Source of the DNA: JANQGG01 sp964642175
Lineage (GTDB): Bacteria; Bacteroidota; Chlorobiia; Chlorobiales; Chloroherpetonaceae
DNA length: 64,000 nt
Assembly (NCBI GenBank): GCA_964642175.1
Contig: CAZXOK010000003.1
Span: forward strand, 124,001 to 188,000
Direction: 5' to 3'
The stretch's first letter is position 1, and each line of letters opens with the position of its first letter. Below the pieces are notes generated by a model. It was not told the DNA's origin. It worked only from the letters and a program-made list of their open reading frames with translations, and did not search any database. Made by a program: the position numbers and the translations under genes. Below, piece after piece: positions 1 through 7,855 of this stretch.

Positions 1-323
1 TTGGCAATTTTTACCCCACAAGCATGGGCAAGCAAGGAACCGGCAGTTGAAATATTGAATGTATTAGAGCCATCGCCACCAGTTCCGCAGGTATCGATAA
101 AATCAGATCCAAGGTCCGGATGAATGGCCTTTGCAAGTATAGACTTAGAGGCACCAAATATTTCCTCTACTTCTTCACCTTTTTGACGAAGCAAAACCAA
201 AAACGCTCCGATCTGTATGGGCGAGACCTCACCTTCCATAATTTCGTTCATGATGAACTCCATTTCAATATCGGTTAAAGTCTGGCCATCGAGGAGTGCT
301 AATATCGCATCTTCGGTTGTCAT
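1..323 (-). CDS. trpD: Anthranilate phosphoribosyltransferase, N-terminal part (cut by window edge)
   Basis: Transfers the phosphoribosyl group of PRPP to anthranilate in tryptophan synthesis (cytoplasm). Translating from the ATG at 321-323 gives about 107 residues with the family's N-terminal helical domain and the PRPP-binding motif DTCGTGGDGSNTFNIST. The rest of the gene lies beyond base 1. The start codon overlaps the stop of the upstream aminotransferase gene in an ATGA arrangement, which implies translational coupling. Identification from the PRPP motif is firm. Whether other trp genes follow cannot be seen. Confidence 0.9.
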   Translation of the reverse strand, partial: MTTEDAILALLDGQTLTDIEMEFIMNEIMEGEVSPIQIGAFLVLLRQKGEEVEEIFGASKSILAKAIHPDLGSDFIDTCGTGGDGSNTFNISTAGSLLAHACGVKIA

Positions 324-1486
324 AATGTGGTGATGTGTTTTAATGCTTTTACAAATTGCGAGATCTCCTCGCATGTATTATAAAAATGTGGGGCCACACG
401 AATAAACTGGTCACGGGGAGAGACTTCAATTTTTTCTTTGGCCAACCGGGCTGCCACTACAGAAACATTATGCAATCCCGTTACAGAAACAATGCCTGAT
501 GAATGCTCAGGTTCCGCATTAAGATAGGGTTGAAAACCTTCAGATAAAAGTTCGGATTTCAAATGTGATGTCAAATGTAAAATTTTCCGGGAAATGCAAT
601 CAATGCCAAGTTCAGAAAATATACAAAAGGCCTCGTTAAGTCCAATAATACCCATCCAGTTCATGGTGCCCAGTTCGTAACGCTGTGCAGTGGGGTGCAA
701 TATCAAATCATAGTCCAGCATTTCCCAGGCATTTTCAACGCTTAGCCAGCCAACAAAAACCGGGTCTAACTTACCGAGCAGTTCAGGTGTGATGGCTACA
801 AAGCCGCTGCCCATGGGTGACATCGCCCATTTATGCCCGCCGCAGGCTAAAAAATCAATACCATCCGTTTCGAAATCCAGGGGCATGGCTCCAAGTCCCT
901 GGATGGCATCCACAGAAAAGATGATGTTGTGTGCATGGCAAAGCTGGCTTAACTGCTTCAGATTTACCCGGTAACCGCTTAAAAACTGAACATAGCTGAT
1001 GGAGAGCAGCCGGGTGTTAGGGGTGATCCTGGCCTGGATATCATCCGGGTCAAGAATGCCGTTGCGGTCGCTGAAAAAATCAATCTCCACGCCTTTTTTT
1101 TGAAGATTCAGGAAGGGGTAAATATTTGAGGGGAATTCTTTATCATAAAGAAGAATGCGGTCGCCTTTTTGCCATGTTAATCCCTGGGCCAGCAAATTAA
1201 GGCCATAACTGGTGTTGGGTACGAACCCAATCTCAGCGGTTTGTGCGCCAATAAATCCGGCAATGCGCTCACGAGCCGATTTCAAAGCCGGCTGAAGCGT
1301 TGGAAAATAATTTTCAATATCGCATCGGTGACGCTCCATTAAGTGAGATTGTATGGCTTCATAAACCGGTGAGGGCATGGGTGAAACTGCCGAATGGTTC
1401 AAATAGATAAATCCATCTTTGGTGTGCGGAAACATTCGCCGGTATGCCTCGGTTTTTTCTATAAAGGCGTTTTGAGAATCGTCCAT
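320..1486 (-). CDS. PLP-dependent class V aminotransferase / cysteine desulfurase-like
   Basis: A fold-type I PLP enzyme of the aminotransferase class V superfamily (isopenicillin-N-epimerase, SufS and kynureninase relatives). The N-terminal FIYLNHSAVSPMP motif and the PLP-lysine region CGGHKWAMSPMGSG are typical. The open frame extends to 1624, but that would overlap the divergent peptidase gene, so I prefer the ATG at 1484-1486 (protein starting MDDSQNAFIEK, 388 residues). This leaves about 118 bp for divergent promoters. Its stop overlaps the trpD start. The substrate is not determinable; a kynureninase-like or selenocysteine lyase-like role is possible, and the trp neighbour is only suggestive. 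Confidence 0.8.
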   Translation of the reverse strand: MDDSQNAFIEKTEAYRRMFPHTKDGFIYLNHSAVSPMPSPVYEAIQSHLMERHRCDIENYFPTLQPALKSARERIAGFIGAQTAEIGFVPNTSYGLNLLAQGLTWQKGDRILLYDKEFPSNIYPFLNLQKKGVEIDFFSDRNGILDPDDIQARITPNTRLLSISYVQFLSGYRVNLKQLSQLCHAHNIIFSVDAIQGLGAMPLDFETDGIDFLACGGHKWAMSPMGSGFVAITPELLGKLDPVFVGWLSVENAWEMLDYDLILHPTAQRYELGTMNWMGIIGLNEAFCIFSELGIDCISRKILHLTSHLKSELLSEGFQPYLNAEPEHSSGIVSVTGLHNVSVVAARLAKEKIEVSPRDQFIRVAPHFYNTCEEISQFVKALKHITTL

Positions 1487-1604
1487 AAATCTTGGATTGA
1501 GAAAATTAAAGTACCGGTATTGACTGGTTTTGCTTGTTAGGCTGAAATCATTCCATACCCGATAATGTTTATAGAAGTAAATAAAATCAACATTAGCTAA
1601 AATT

Positions 1605-2699
1605 ATGACAACTTTGCAACACACTCCGGCAGAACAGACTTCAACCGTTGAGATGGTTCTTTCGAAAATAACAGGATTGGGATTAAATGCCGTTTTAATA
1701 ACCGATCTTTATGATATTCGCTGGCTTACCGGGTTCAGCGGATCAAGCGCAACCGTGCTATTAACAGCGGCACAGGCCTGGCTTTTTACAGATTTCCGTT
1801 ACCAGGAACAGGTCAAGACCGAAGTAAAAGGCGCCACGCCGGTTATCCTAACCAGCTCTCTTGAAGAAGAGCTTTCTAAGGCTGATTATGCCATCGGGCC
1901 CAAAATCGGGTTTCAGGCCGATAAACTCTCCTATGCCGAAGTCGAGAGATACCAGGAAAAAATTCCCGCAAAAGAGTGGGTGGCTGTTTCGGAGCTTTGC
2001 GATGAGTTTGTCATGATCAAAACACCTCACGAAATTGAGTGCATGAGAAAAGCTGTGGAGATCAGCGATAAGGTATTTGAAAAAATCCTGCCGATAATTT
2101 CACCCGATGTTACCGAACTGGATATTGCAGCAGAAATCTCCTATTGGAATAAAAAGTTTGGTGCCTCAAAAGACTCTTTTGATCCAATAGTTGCCAGCGG
2201 GCCAAACGGGGCATCGCCTCATGCCAGGCCATCAAGTCAAAAGCTGGTGCCAAATGCATTGATCGTGATTGATATGGGGTGCATGTACGAAGGTTATGCC
2301 TCCGATCAAACCCGGACTGTTGCGCTTGGACAAATCACCCCTGAAGCTAAAGAGGTCTATCATGCTGTTTTGGATGCGCAACTTTTAGGCATAGAGGAGG
2401 CGCAATTAGGTAAAACAGGCAAACAGGTCGACCAGGCTGTTCGGGATCTTCTGGATAAAAAAGGGTATGGCCAGTATTTTGGTCATGCGTTAGGCCATGG
2501 GGTTGGCCTGCAGGTGCATGAAAAACCTGTGCTTAGCAAGCACAATGATAAACCACTCAAGCCTATGAATGTGGTAACGGTAGAACCGGGGGTTTATATT
2601 CCTGGGAAATTTGGCGTTAGAATTGAAGACATGGTGGTTATCACCGAGCAAGGTGCCGAGCCCTTACAAAAAAGCCTGAAAAACCTTATTGAACTTTAA
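1605..2699 (+). CDS. Xaa-Pro aminopeptidase / M24 family metallopeptidase
   Basis: Removes N-terminal residues next to proline from peptides; cytoplasmic dinuclear-metal enzyme. It has the creatinase-like N-terminal domain (about residues 15-135) and the pita-bread M24 domain (about 140-360). All five expected metal ligands are visible: D223 in VIDMGCMYEG, D234 in ASDQTRT, H298 in GHALGHGVG, E327 in VEPGVYI and E341 in RIEDMVV. At 364 residues it is of the usual length for the short PepP/PepQ-like form. It is divergently transcribed from the class V aminotransferase. Confidence 0.92.
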   Translation: MTTLQHTPAEQTSTVEMVLSKITGLGLNAVLITDLYDIRWLTGFSGSSATVLLTAAQAWLFTDFRYQEQVKTEVKGATPVILTSSLEEELSKADYAIGPKIGFQADKLSYAEVERYQEKIPAKEWVAVSELCDEFVMIKTPHEIECMRKAVEISDKVFEKILPIISPDVTELDIAAEISYWNKKFGASKDSFDPIVASGPNGASPHARPSSQKLVPNALIVIDMGCMYEGYASDQTRTVALGQITPEAKEVYHAVLDAQLLGIEEAQLGKTGKQVDQAVRDLLDKKGYGQYFGHALGHGVGLQVHEKPVLSKHNDKPLKPMNVVTVEPGVYIPGKFGVRIEDMVVITEQGAEPLQKSLKNLIEL

Positions 2700-2771
2700 G
2701 GCACTTCTGTTTAAATTGATCGTATGACTTAAAGATAGAGAGAGTTAGGTTTAATATTATGATGAGATATT

Positions 2772-3428
2772 ATGAAAAAGCAGGAAAAAAAATATCGTGG
2801 GATATCGCGGATCGATTCCCATGATACTCACGGGTGGTTTGTAAGGGCATACAAATCAGGTAAAACCACTTCCAAGTTATTCAGTGATTCCATCTACGGA
2901 GGCAAAGATCAGGCTTTGAAAAAGGCTATTGATTTTCGTCAGGAACTCGTAAACCGATTATCCCAGTCTGGCTCAACAGTATCAGAAAAATCTTCCGGGG
3001 CACTTTCAGCAACTGCAACCAAATTAAATACACCAAAAGTCCTTGCAAAAAAGGCCATGAAGTTGGCCATTGCTCCATATTCCAAATTTAAAGTTGGTGC
3101 AGCGCTTTTAACCCAAACCGGTGAAATTTACACCGGACACAATATTGAATCGCCTTCTTACAGCTTAACCATTTGTGCAGAGCGGGTGGCTCTTTTCAAA
3201 GCGCTCAGCGAAGGTGCTCGTGAGTTCAAGGAAATTGTAATCACAGCCAACTCCGATTCATTTTGCTTTCCATGCGGAGCATGCCGTCAGAGTTTGATGG
3301 ACTTTGCCCCTAACCTTAAGGTGATATTGATGAATAAAAAAGGCGAGACAAAGTCGTTTAAAATTGAAAAACTATTACCTCACGCATTTACAACCGATAA
3401 CTTAAAGTCTAAACGTGCATCCCGTTGA
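2772..3428 (+). CDS. cdd: Cytidine deaminase with N-terminal AP2-like domain
   Basis: The C-terminal part (about residues 90-200) is a homotetrameric-type cytidine deaminase: AKKAMKLAIAPYSKFKVGAA, the catalytic CAE at 135-137 (zinc ligand plus proton-shuttling glutamate) and the PCGACRQ zinc ligands C168 and C171. It would deaminate cytidine/deoxycytidine to uridine/deoxyuridine in pyrimidine salvage. Residues 7-60 (YRGISRIDSHDTHGWFVRAY, then a basic helix) resemble the AP2 DNA-binding fold found in plant transcription factors and mobile-element nucleases. A Ser/Thr-rich linker (about 63-85) joins the two. Ordinary cytidine deaminases are about 130-140 residues, so the N-terminal 90 residues are an addition. 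A thymidine kinase relic follows directly. Confidence 0.85.
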   Translation: MKKQEKKYRGISRIDSHDTHGWFVRAYKSGKTTSKLFSDSIYGGKDQALKKAIDFRQELVNRLSQSGSTVSEKSSGALSATATKLNTPKVLAKKAMKLAIAPYSKFKVGAALLTQTGEIYTGHNIESPSYSLTICAERVALFKALSEGAREFKEIVITANSDSFCFPCGACRQSLMDFAPNLKVILMNKKGETKSFKIEKLLPHAFTTDNLKSKRASR

Positions 3429-3433
3429 TCCAG

Positions 3434-3944
3434 TCGGAGGCCAGGAACTAACTGAAATAAATACATTTGGCAGTGTTGAAATCATTGCCAGGTTGCATGT
3501 AGAGATTTTTAAGCCTACCCTCGATAACCGTTACAGCAGCAACGAAATCGTATCCCACAACCATGATCGTATTCCTTCAAAACTTGTCTAAACATCCGGC
3601 GAAATTCTTCAGCTGGCAAAACAAGCCGATGTGGTTGGCATTGATGAAGCCCAATTTTTTGATCATGGGATTGTAGATGTTGTTGAAACATTGGCCTCGC
3701 AAAAAAAGCGGGTGATTATTGCCAGTTTGGATCTGGATTTCCGGGGACGGCCGTTCGGGCCCATCCTTATTTGTTATGCATCGCCGACTATGTGACCAAA
3801 ACGCTGGCTGTATGCATGAAATCCGGATTGCCTGCTTCCAGAACCCAACGTATTGTTTCAAGTGAGAAGCTCATAGAAATTGGCCATACCGATAAGTACG
3901 AGGCCCGGCACCGGGCATATTTTTCACCACCCTCACAATCTTAA
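3434..3944 (+). pseudogene. tdk: Decayed thymidine kinase (type II)
   Basis: Fragments of a type II thymidine kinase can be read in more than one frame: EIFKPTLDNRYSSNEIVSH, ADVVGIDEAQFFDHGIVDVV (Walker B/DEAQF), KKRVIIASLDLDFRGRPFGP and, after a frame change near 3770, PASRTQRIVSSEKLIEIGH with YEARHRAYF. The P-loop segment normally near the start is unrecognisable, there is an in-frame TAA near 3588, and zinc-binding cysteines in the C-terminal lasso are replaced. The gene lies directly behind the cytidine deaminase gene, consistent with a former pyrimidine-salvage pair. No functional kinase can come from this copy. Confidence 0.85.
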
Positions 3945-4040
3945 AATTCATCCCCTGTAACTACCATTTCGTATTTCTAAAGCTTATATTATAATCTGTT
4001 CATGTAATCCCTGATTTTCTTCACTAAATCTTTATCGCAT

Positions 4041-4769
4041 ATGCTCAAACATATTTTTGTACTCTGCTTTTCATTAATCCTCGTGTCTCAAACAGCTTAC
4101 GGACAATTTGAAGGATTTTTTGATGTAAAACTCAAAGCCCAGAATGTAGAAACCACTTCCAGGCAATTTTACTCAGATGGAAATGTCAGGAATGAGACCA
4201 AGATGAACATTCCGGGGATGGGTGTTAAACAAATGGTAACCATCTTTAAAGCCGATGATCCTGATCGAATACTCTCACTGGATGTATCCAATAAGACATA
4301 CTCGGAAATCGATCTAAGCTCAATGCCAATGATGCAGAATTATTCCAAAAATGCATCATCAAAACGTTCGGATGCAAAAATTGAAAAACTGGGTAAGGAA
4401 AAAATTCTGGGTTATACCTGCGATCATATCCGAATCACTTCCGAAGGTAATAAAACAGAGCTTTGGATTACCGATAAGATCCTGGGATACGAAGCATTTG
4501 AAAAAATGTCGCGTCAGAATAAGAACGCCAACCAGGGATTTATGAGTGCCATGCAGGAAGCGGGGGTTAGGGGCTTTCCGTTAAAAATGTTGGATAAATC
4601 ATCGGGTATGGTTTGGGAAGTGGTTAAAATCAAGAAACAAAAGGTTCCCTCTTCAAAGTTTGCCATTCCTAAAGGCTACAATAAAGTTGCGATGCCGGGA
4701 ATGGGAGGCATGTCTGAAGAGCAGATGAGAAAAATGCAGGAAATGATGGAAAAAATGAAGTCGCGTTAA
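4041..4769 (+). CDS. Secreted DUF4412-type protein
   Basis: The 242-residue product has a Sec signal peptide (MLKHIFVLCFSLILVSQTAYG, cleavage before Q) and is therefore periplasmic or outer-membrane associated. The mature part contains the DUF4412-like pattern: RQFYSDGNVRNETKM, then the KILGYTCDHIRIT segment, then a tryptophan-containing ELWITDKILG segment. The C-terminus is rich in Met, Gly and Lys (MPGMGGMSEEQMRKMQEMM). The function of this family is unknown. It is followed closely by the OmpA-domain gene, and the two probably share a transcript ending at the hairpin at 6045. Confidence 0.75.
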   Translation: MLKHIFVLCFSLILVSQTAYGQFEGFFDVKLKAQNVETTSRQFYSDGNVRNETKMNIPGMGVKQMVTIFKADDPDRILSLDVSNKTYSEIDLSSMPMMQNYSKNASSKRSDAKIEKLGKEKILGYTCDHIRITSEGNKTELWITDKILGYEAFEKMSRQNKNANQGFMSAMQEAGVRGFPLKMLDKSSGMVWEVVKIKKQKVPSSKFAIPKGYNKVAMPGMGGMSEEQMRKMQEMMEKMKSR

Positions 4770-4831
4770 ACCTACAAATGAGTTGTCGTTTTTGTATTGG
4801 GAGAATCATTAAAAACCAAAACATTATAACT

Positions 4832-6016
4832 ATGAAAAAAATCCTCTTAATTCCGCTGCTGCTTAGTTTTATCCTGGTCGGTGCTGCACCGCTACAAGCT
4901 CAGTTCTTCAAGAAACTTAAAGAAAAGGCTGAAGATGAAGCGGTAGATAAAGCTGCCGATAAAGCCATAGACGCCATTTTTGAAGGTGATAAAAACAAGG
5001 CTTCTGAATCGTCTCAGTCTTCGGCAAAGTCAGAAAAGGCAATGGAAGATCAAACCAGTCCGAAGCTTAACTGGGCCAAGTTTGATTTTGTCCCCGGCGA
5101 TAAAGTGATATTTACCGACGGCCCTGATCAGTCTGAAGAAAACGGGGAGTTTCCTTCCCGATGGGATCTTAATAATGGCACGGTAGAAATTGCAGAGGTT
5201 GATGGCCAGAAGGTGATCATGTTTCGTGATGGCAAGCCGGAGATCATCCCTTACATGAAAAATCCAAAACAGGATTATCTGCCCGAAACCTTTACCATTG
5301 AATTTGATTATTACCGTCCGGCTGAAGGTGGAAATATCTATCTGTACCTGTATGATCGTAAAAATCAGAAACGGCCAAAAGGCGAATCCAATATTTGGGT
5401 GTCTTACAACGAAATCAAATGCAAAGCCTATGGCAGCAGATATCCGGATAAACTTGACCGCTATAAAGGCAAATGGACGCATGTATCCATTGCTTATACC
5501 AAAGGTAAATTAAAAGCATATTTTGACGACGTAAGGCTTTTAAATATTCCACGTCTGGATTTTGAACCTACCGGTTTTTCTATGCGGTTTCAGAGGGCCA
5601 ACCCGAAACATCTGTATTACCTAAAAAATGTACGCATTACCGAAGGTGGGGTCAAGTATTACGATAGGGTGTTGTCTGAAGGAAAAATTGTGGTGAATGG
5701 TATCCGGTTTGATGTGGGCAAAGCCACACTTTTGCCAGAGTCCATGGGCCCGATCAATGAAATTTGTGACCTGATGAAAAAACACAAGAATGTGAAGTTT
5801 AGTGTGGAAGGCCACACCGACAGAGATGGTCAGAACGCCCTCAACCGTGCCTTATCGCAAGACCGGGCTAAAACCGTTATGAATAAGTTAATTGAAATGG
5901 GTATTGATAAATCCCGTTTGAAATCCAAAGGCTGGGGTGAAAGCAAACCCATAGACAACAACAATACCCCTGAAGGAAAAGCCAACAACAGGCGGGTTGA
6001 GTTTGTTAAGATCTAA
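4832..6016 (+). CDS. OmpA-family outer-membrane/periplasmic protein
   Basis: I place the start at the ATG at 4832, which gives a clean signal peptide (MKKILLIPLLLSFILVGAAPLQAQ). The frame is open upstream to 4778. After a short charged helix (KKLKEKAEDEAVDKAADKA) there is a beta-rich region of about 200 residues resembling a laminin G/concanavalin-like fold. The last 110 residues are an OmpA-like peptidoglycan-binding domain, with the hallmark FSVEGHTDRDG, LSQDRAKTV and NNRRVEFVKI segments. It probably anchors the outer membrane to peptidoglycan. A rho-independent terminator follows within 30 bases. Confidence 0.85.
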   Translation: MKKILLIPLLLSFILVGAAPLQAQFFKKLKEKAEDEAVDKAADKAIDAIFEGDKNKASESSQSSAKSEKAMEDQTSPKLNWAKFDFVPGDKVIFTDGPDQSEENGEFPSRWDLNNGTVEIAEVDGQKVIMFRDGKPEIIPYMKNPKQDYLPETFTIEFDYYRPAEGGNIYLYLYDRKNQKRPKGESNIWVSYNEIKCKAYGSRYPDKLDRYKGKWTHVSIAYTKGKLKAYFDDVRLLNIPRLDFEPTGFSMRFQRANPKHLYYLKNVRITEGGVKYYDRVLSEGKIVVNGIRFDVGKATLLPESMGPINEICDLMKKHKNVKFSVEGHTDRDGQNALNRALSQDRAKTVMNKLIEMGIDKSRLKSKGWGESKPIDNNNTPEGKANNRRVEFVKI

Positions 6017-6044
6017 GAAAACCTTTCAACGGTATTGAACAGAA

Positions 6045-6070
6045 AACCCACTGCAACCAGTGGGTTTTTT
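6045..6070 (+). terminator. Rho-independent terminator
   Basis: Nine-base stem AACCCACTG / CAGTGGGTT with a four-base loop followed by a run of T, 28 bases after the OmpA-family stop codon. Confidence 0.85.
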
Positions 6071-6148
6071 ATGGTTCATATCCCAAACCTCTCAAAAACA
6101 GAAGACTTAAAAACTTTCAATGACGGATTATTAGAAGAAAATAGGTTA

Positions 6149-6171
6149 GCCCTCTCCTGATGGGAGAGGGC
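6149..6171. repeat. REP-like CCCTCTCC palindrome
   Basis: GCCCTCTCC - TGAT - GGAGAGGGC hairpin, preceded by an AGAAGAAA tract. A near copy with the same flank lies at 6818-6840, and related palindromes at 24661 and 31190. All are intergenic. It could also serve as a hairpin at the end of the brnTA unit. Confidence 0.7.
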
Positions 6172-6195
6172 ATGGAGCAGATGAAAAAGTTGATC

Positions 6196-6432
6196 TTAAC
6201 CACTTTCTCTTGTTTCTGCTTTTATTCTATCAGCAATCCAGATTTTAATAATGGATTGTCTTGTAATACCAATTTTGGTTGCTTCCTGATCCAGGGTTTC
6301 AATCATCCATTCAGGAAAATCAACATTAACTCGTCTTTGTTTTAGGCCGGGTCTTTTCTTTGAGGTTAAATCCAGATGCTTGGTGATATCCTCGCCAGCA
6401 TCAAACAGCTCGTCTAATTCTTTAGCTTTCAT
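6196..6432 (-). CDS. brnA: BrnA-type antitoxin (ribbon-helix-helix)
   Basis: A 78-residue protein starting at the ATG at 6430-6432 (MKAKELDELFDAGEDITKHL); the frame is open further upstream only because it runs through the toxin remnant. Its C-terminal half RVNVDFPEWMIETLDQEA and GITRQSIIKIWIADRI is typical of the MetJ/Arc/CopG-like BrnA antitoxins, which bind the BrnT ribonuclease toxin and autorepress the operon. The ATG overlaps the end of the brnT remnant (ATGAAAGCTAA), as is usual for brnTA. The antitoxin looks intact while its toxin is broken. Confidence 0.8.
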   Translation of the reverse strand: MKAKELDELFDAGEDITKHLDLTSKKRPGLKQRRVNVDFPEWMIETLDQEATKIGITRQSIIKIWIADRIKAETRESG

Positions 6433-6684
6433 AATACAATGCCCTTTCGCCTTTTCTGGATCTGCGCACGGAAATGATTCTGATGCGCCCTTCTCTTTGT
6501 GTAAAATGCGGTCCAAAGCTTTTTATTTATCATGGCAATCAGTGCAAACCTTGGTTCATCATCGCTTTTTTGCGCGAATTTCAAGCCTGTTACTGTCTAA
6601 CCATAACGCCTTTGATACTTTAAAGTCTATACCATGTTTAAGCTTGTTAGAAGCACTTTTCTTAGGATCATATTCAAACGCCAT
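6422..6684 (-). pseudogene. brnT: BrnT-type toxin, two frameshifts
   Basis: Starting at the ATG at 6682-6684 the frame reads MAFEYDPKKSASNKLKHG and then KALWLDSNRLEIRAK, a typical BrnT N-terminus, but hits TGA just after a run of six A near 6585. Removing one A restores DDEPRFALIAMINKKLWTAF. A second extra A near 6490 must be removed to recover RIRIISVRRSRKGERALYYE, the conserved BrnT C-terminus, ending at a TAA that overlaps brnA. BrnT is a RelE-fold ribonuclease toxin. As read, no full toxin can be made without ribosomal slippage; two sequencing errors in the same short gene are the alternative. Confidence 0.8.
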
Positions 6685-6817
6685 TCTTATATGATATTTA
6701 TACCTAAATTATACCTTTTTTGTTTAATTTTAACAAAGCATTATTATCTCTGACATTTCTCAACGCAATCATCTTGCTAAGATTTTTGATAAGGGACATA
6801 GAAGAAGAAAACCATTT

Positions 6818-6840
6818 GCCCTCTCTTTATGGGAGAGGGC
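6818..6840. repeat. REP-like CCCTCTCC palindrome
   Basis: GCCCTCTCT - TTAT - GGGAGAGGGC hairpin, second copy of the element at 6149 with the same AGAAGAAA-type left flank and a CGGGGTATAGGGGG right flank. It lies just beyond the stop of the gene at 6863 and may help end its transcript. Confidence 0.7.
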
Positions 6841-6862
6841 CGGGGTATAGGGGGAAAATAAA

Positions 6863-7855
6863 TTACTGGCGGCTCAGGGTTAAATATACCAGGGTTTGGT
6901 TGAGTAACTGATAGCCGACTTCACCAAACGTAAACGAACCCGATACCGGGAGTTTTTTGTTTTCCAGCTCACCCACTACATAATACACCACGCAGAGTAT
7001 GGAGTAGATAACCTCTTCATCGGGGTAGAACTCTATACGCTTCTGAAATTCTTCGTAGTAATTATCGATGGGTTTGGCCAAACGATAGACTTCATCACTG
7101 AACACAGGTGCATAGAACAAAACCGATTTGTTTTCGGCATCAACCTTTTCAATACTTCGGTTGATAAGTGCGCCGTTATAGTTGGCAATCAGAGGCAGGC
7201 CGGGCGCATAATTACGCTCGGTTAAATACTCGGCCAGGTTGGCCGGTTTGCCGTTGATCATACAATCTGTTTGCAGAAAAGCGGTTTTTGGAAATGTTAT
7301 GATATCTGAATTTTCATCAATTTCCATCAGGTTGAAAATTTCAATTTTTGCAAATTTTTCTTCCGGGATTTTAACATGCATGGCCACACCACGATCTTCA
7401 AACCTGGCTTGATCCGGCCCAAAATATGTCTTAGCCGTTGCCTGACCCAGCAAGTTCAAATCGAAACCTGAAACATAACCGGTGATGGGTTTAAAGAAAA
7501 TATCTTTGTAGGTCATGGAGTTGATGCTGAACGACTCATGAATCCCGGAACCCGAAGGCAGGATCAGGATGGTAAACCCGTTCTCGTAGCTGTTTTCAGT
7601 TATGGTATGGATATCGTCCTCTGAGTAGGTTTTCAGGGTGAAATCCAGCCCATAACTGCTCATATCATCCACAAAAATTTTATCTTTGGAAAATGTGCCC
7701 CCCTCATCGGTCATAAAGTATGGAATAGTGCCCCCGATCCAGTTTCCGGCCGGCAATTGATCCAGGACGGATTCATCAGCTGATAAAACAAGCTTGGCAC
7801 CGTGAAGAATTTGTTCGCTGACTTCTGCTATGGTATAAAGTTTTTTTTGCATCAT
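6863..7855 (-). CDS. Uncharacterised protein, partner of the repeat protein
   Basis: I do not recognise this 330-residue protein with confidence. It has no signal peptide or clear membrane segment. Visible features are LPAGNWIGGTIPYFMTDEGG near residues 35-55, a ILILPSGSGIHESFSINSMTY segment near 95-120, and a C-terminal region around the hydrophobic VIYSILCVVYYVVGEL. The sequence is acidic and alpha/beta in character. The ATG follows the TAA of the upstream repeat-protein gene with no spacer (TAAATGATG), so the two are almost certainly translated together. It may belong to a domain-of-unknown-function family; I cannot name one safely. Confidence 0.75.
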   Translation of the reverse strand: MMQKKLYTIAEVSEQILHGAKLVLSADESVLDQLPAGNWIGGTIPYFMTDEGGTFSKDKIFVDDMSSYGLDFTLKTYSEDDIHTITENSYENGFTILILPSGSGIHESFSINSMTYKDIFFKPITGYVSGFDLNLLGQATAKTYFGPDQARFEDRGVAMHVKIPEEKFAKIEIFNLMEIDENSDIITFPKTAFLQTDCMINGKPANLAEYLTERNYAPGLPLIANYNGALINRSIEKVDAENKSVLFYAPVFSDEVYRLAKPIDNYYEEFQKRIEFYPDEEVIYSILCVVYYVVGELENKKLPVSGSFTFGEVGYQLLNQTLVYLTLSRQ

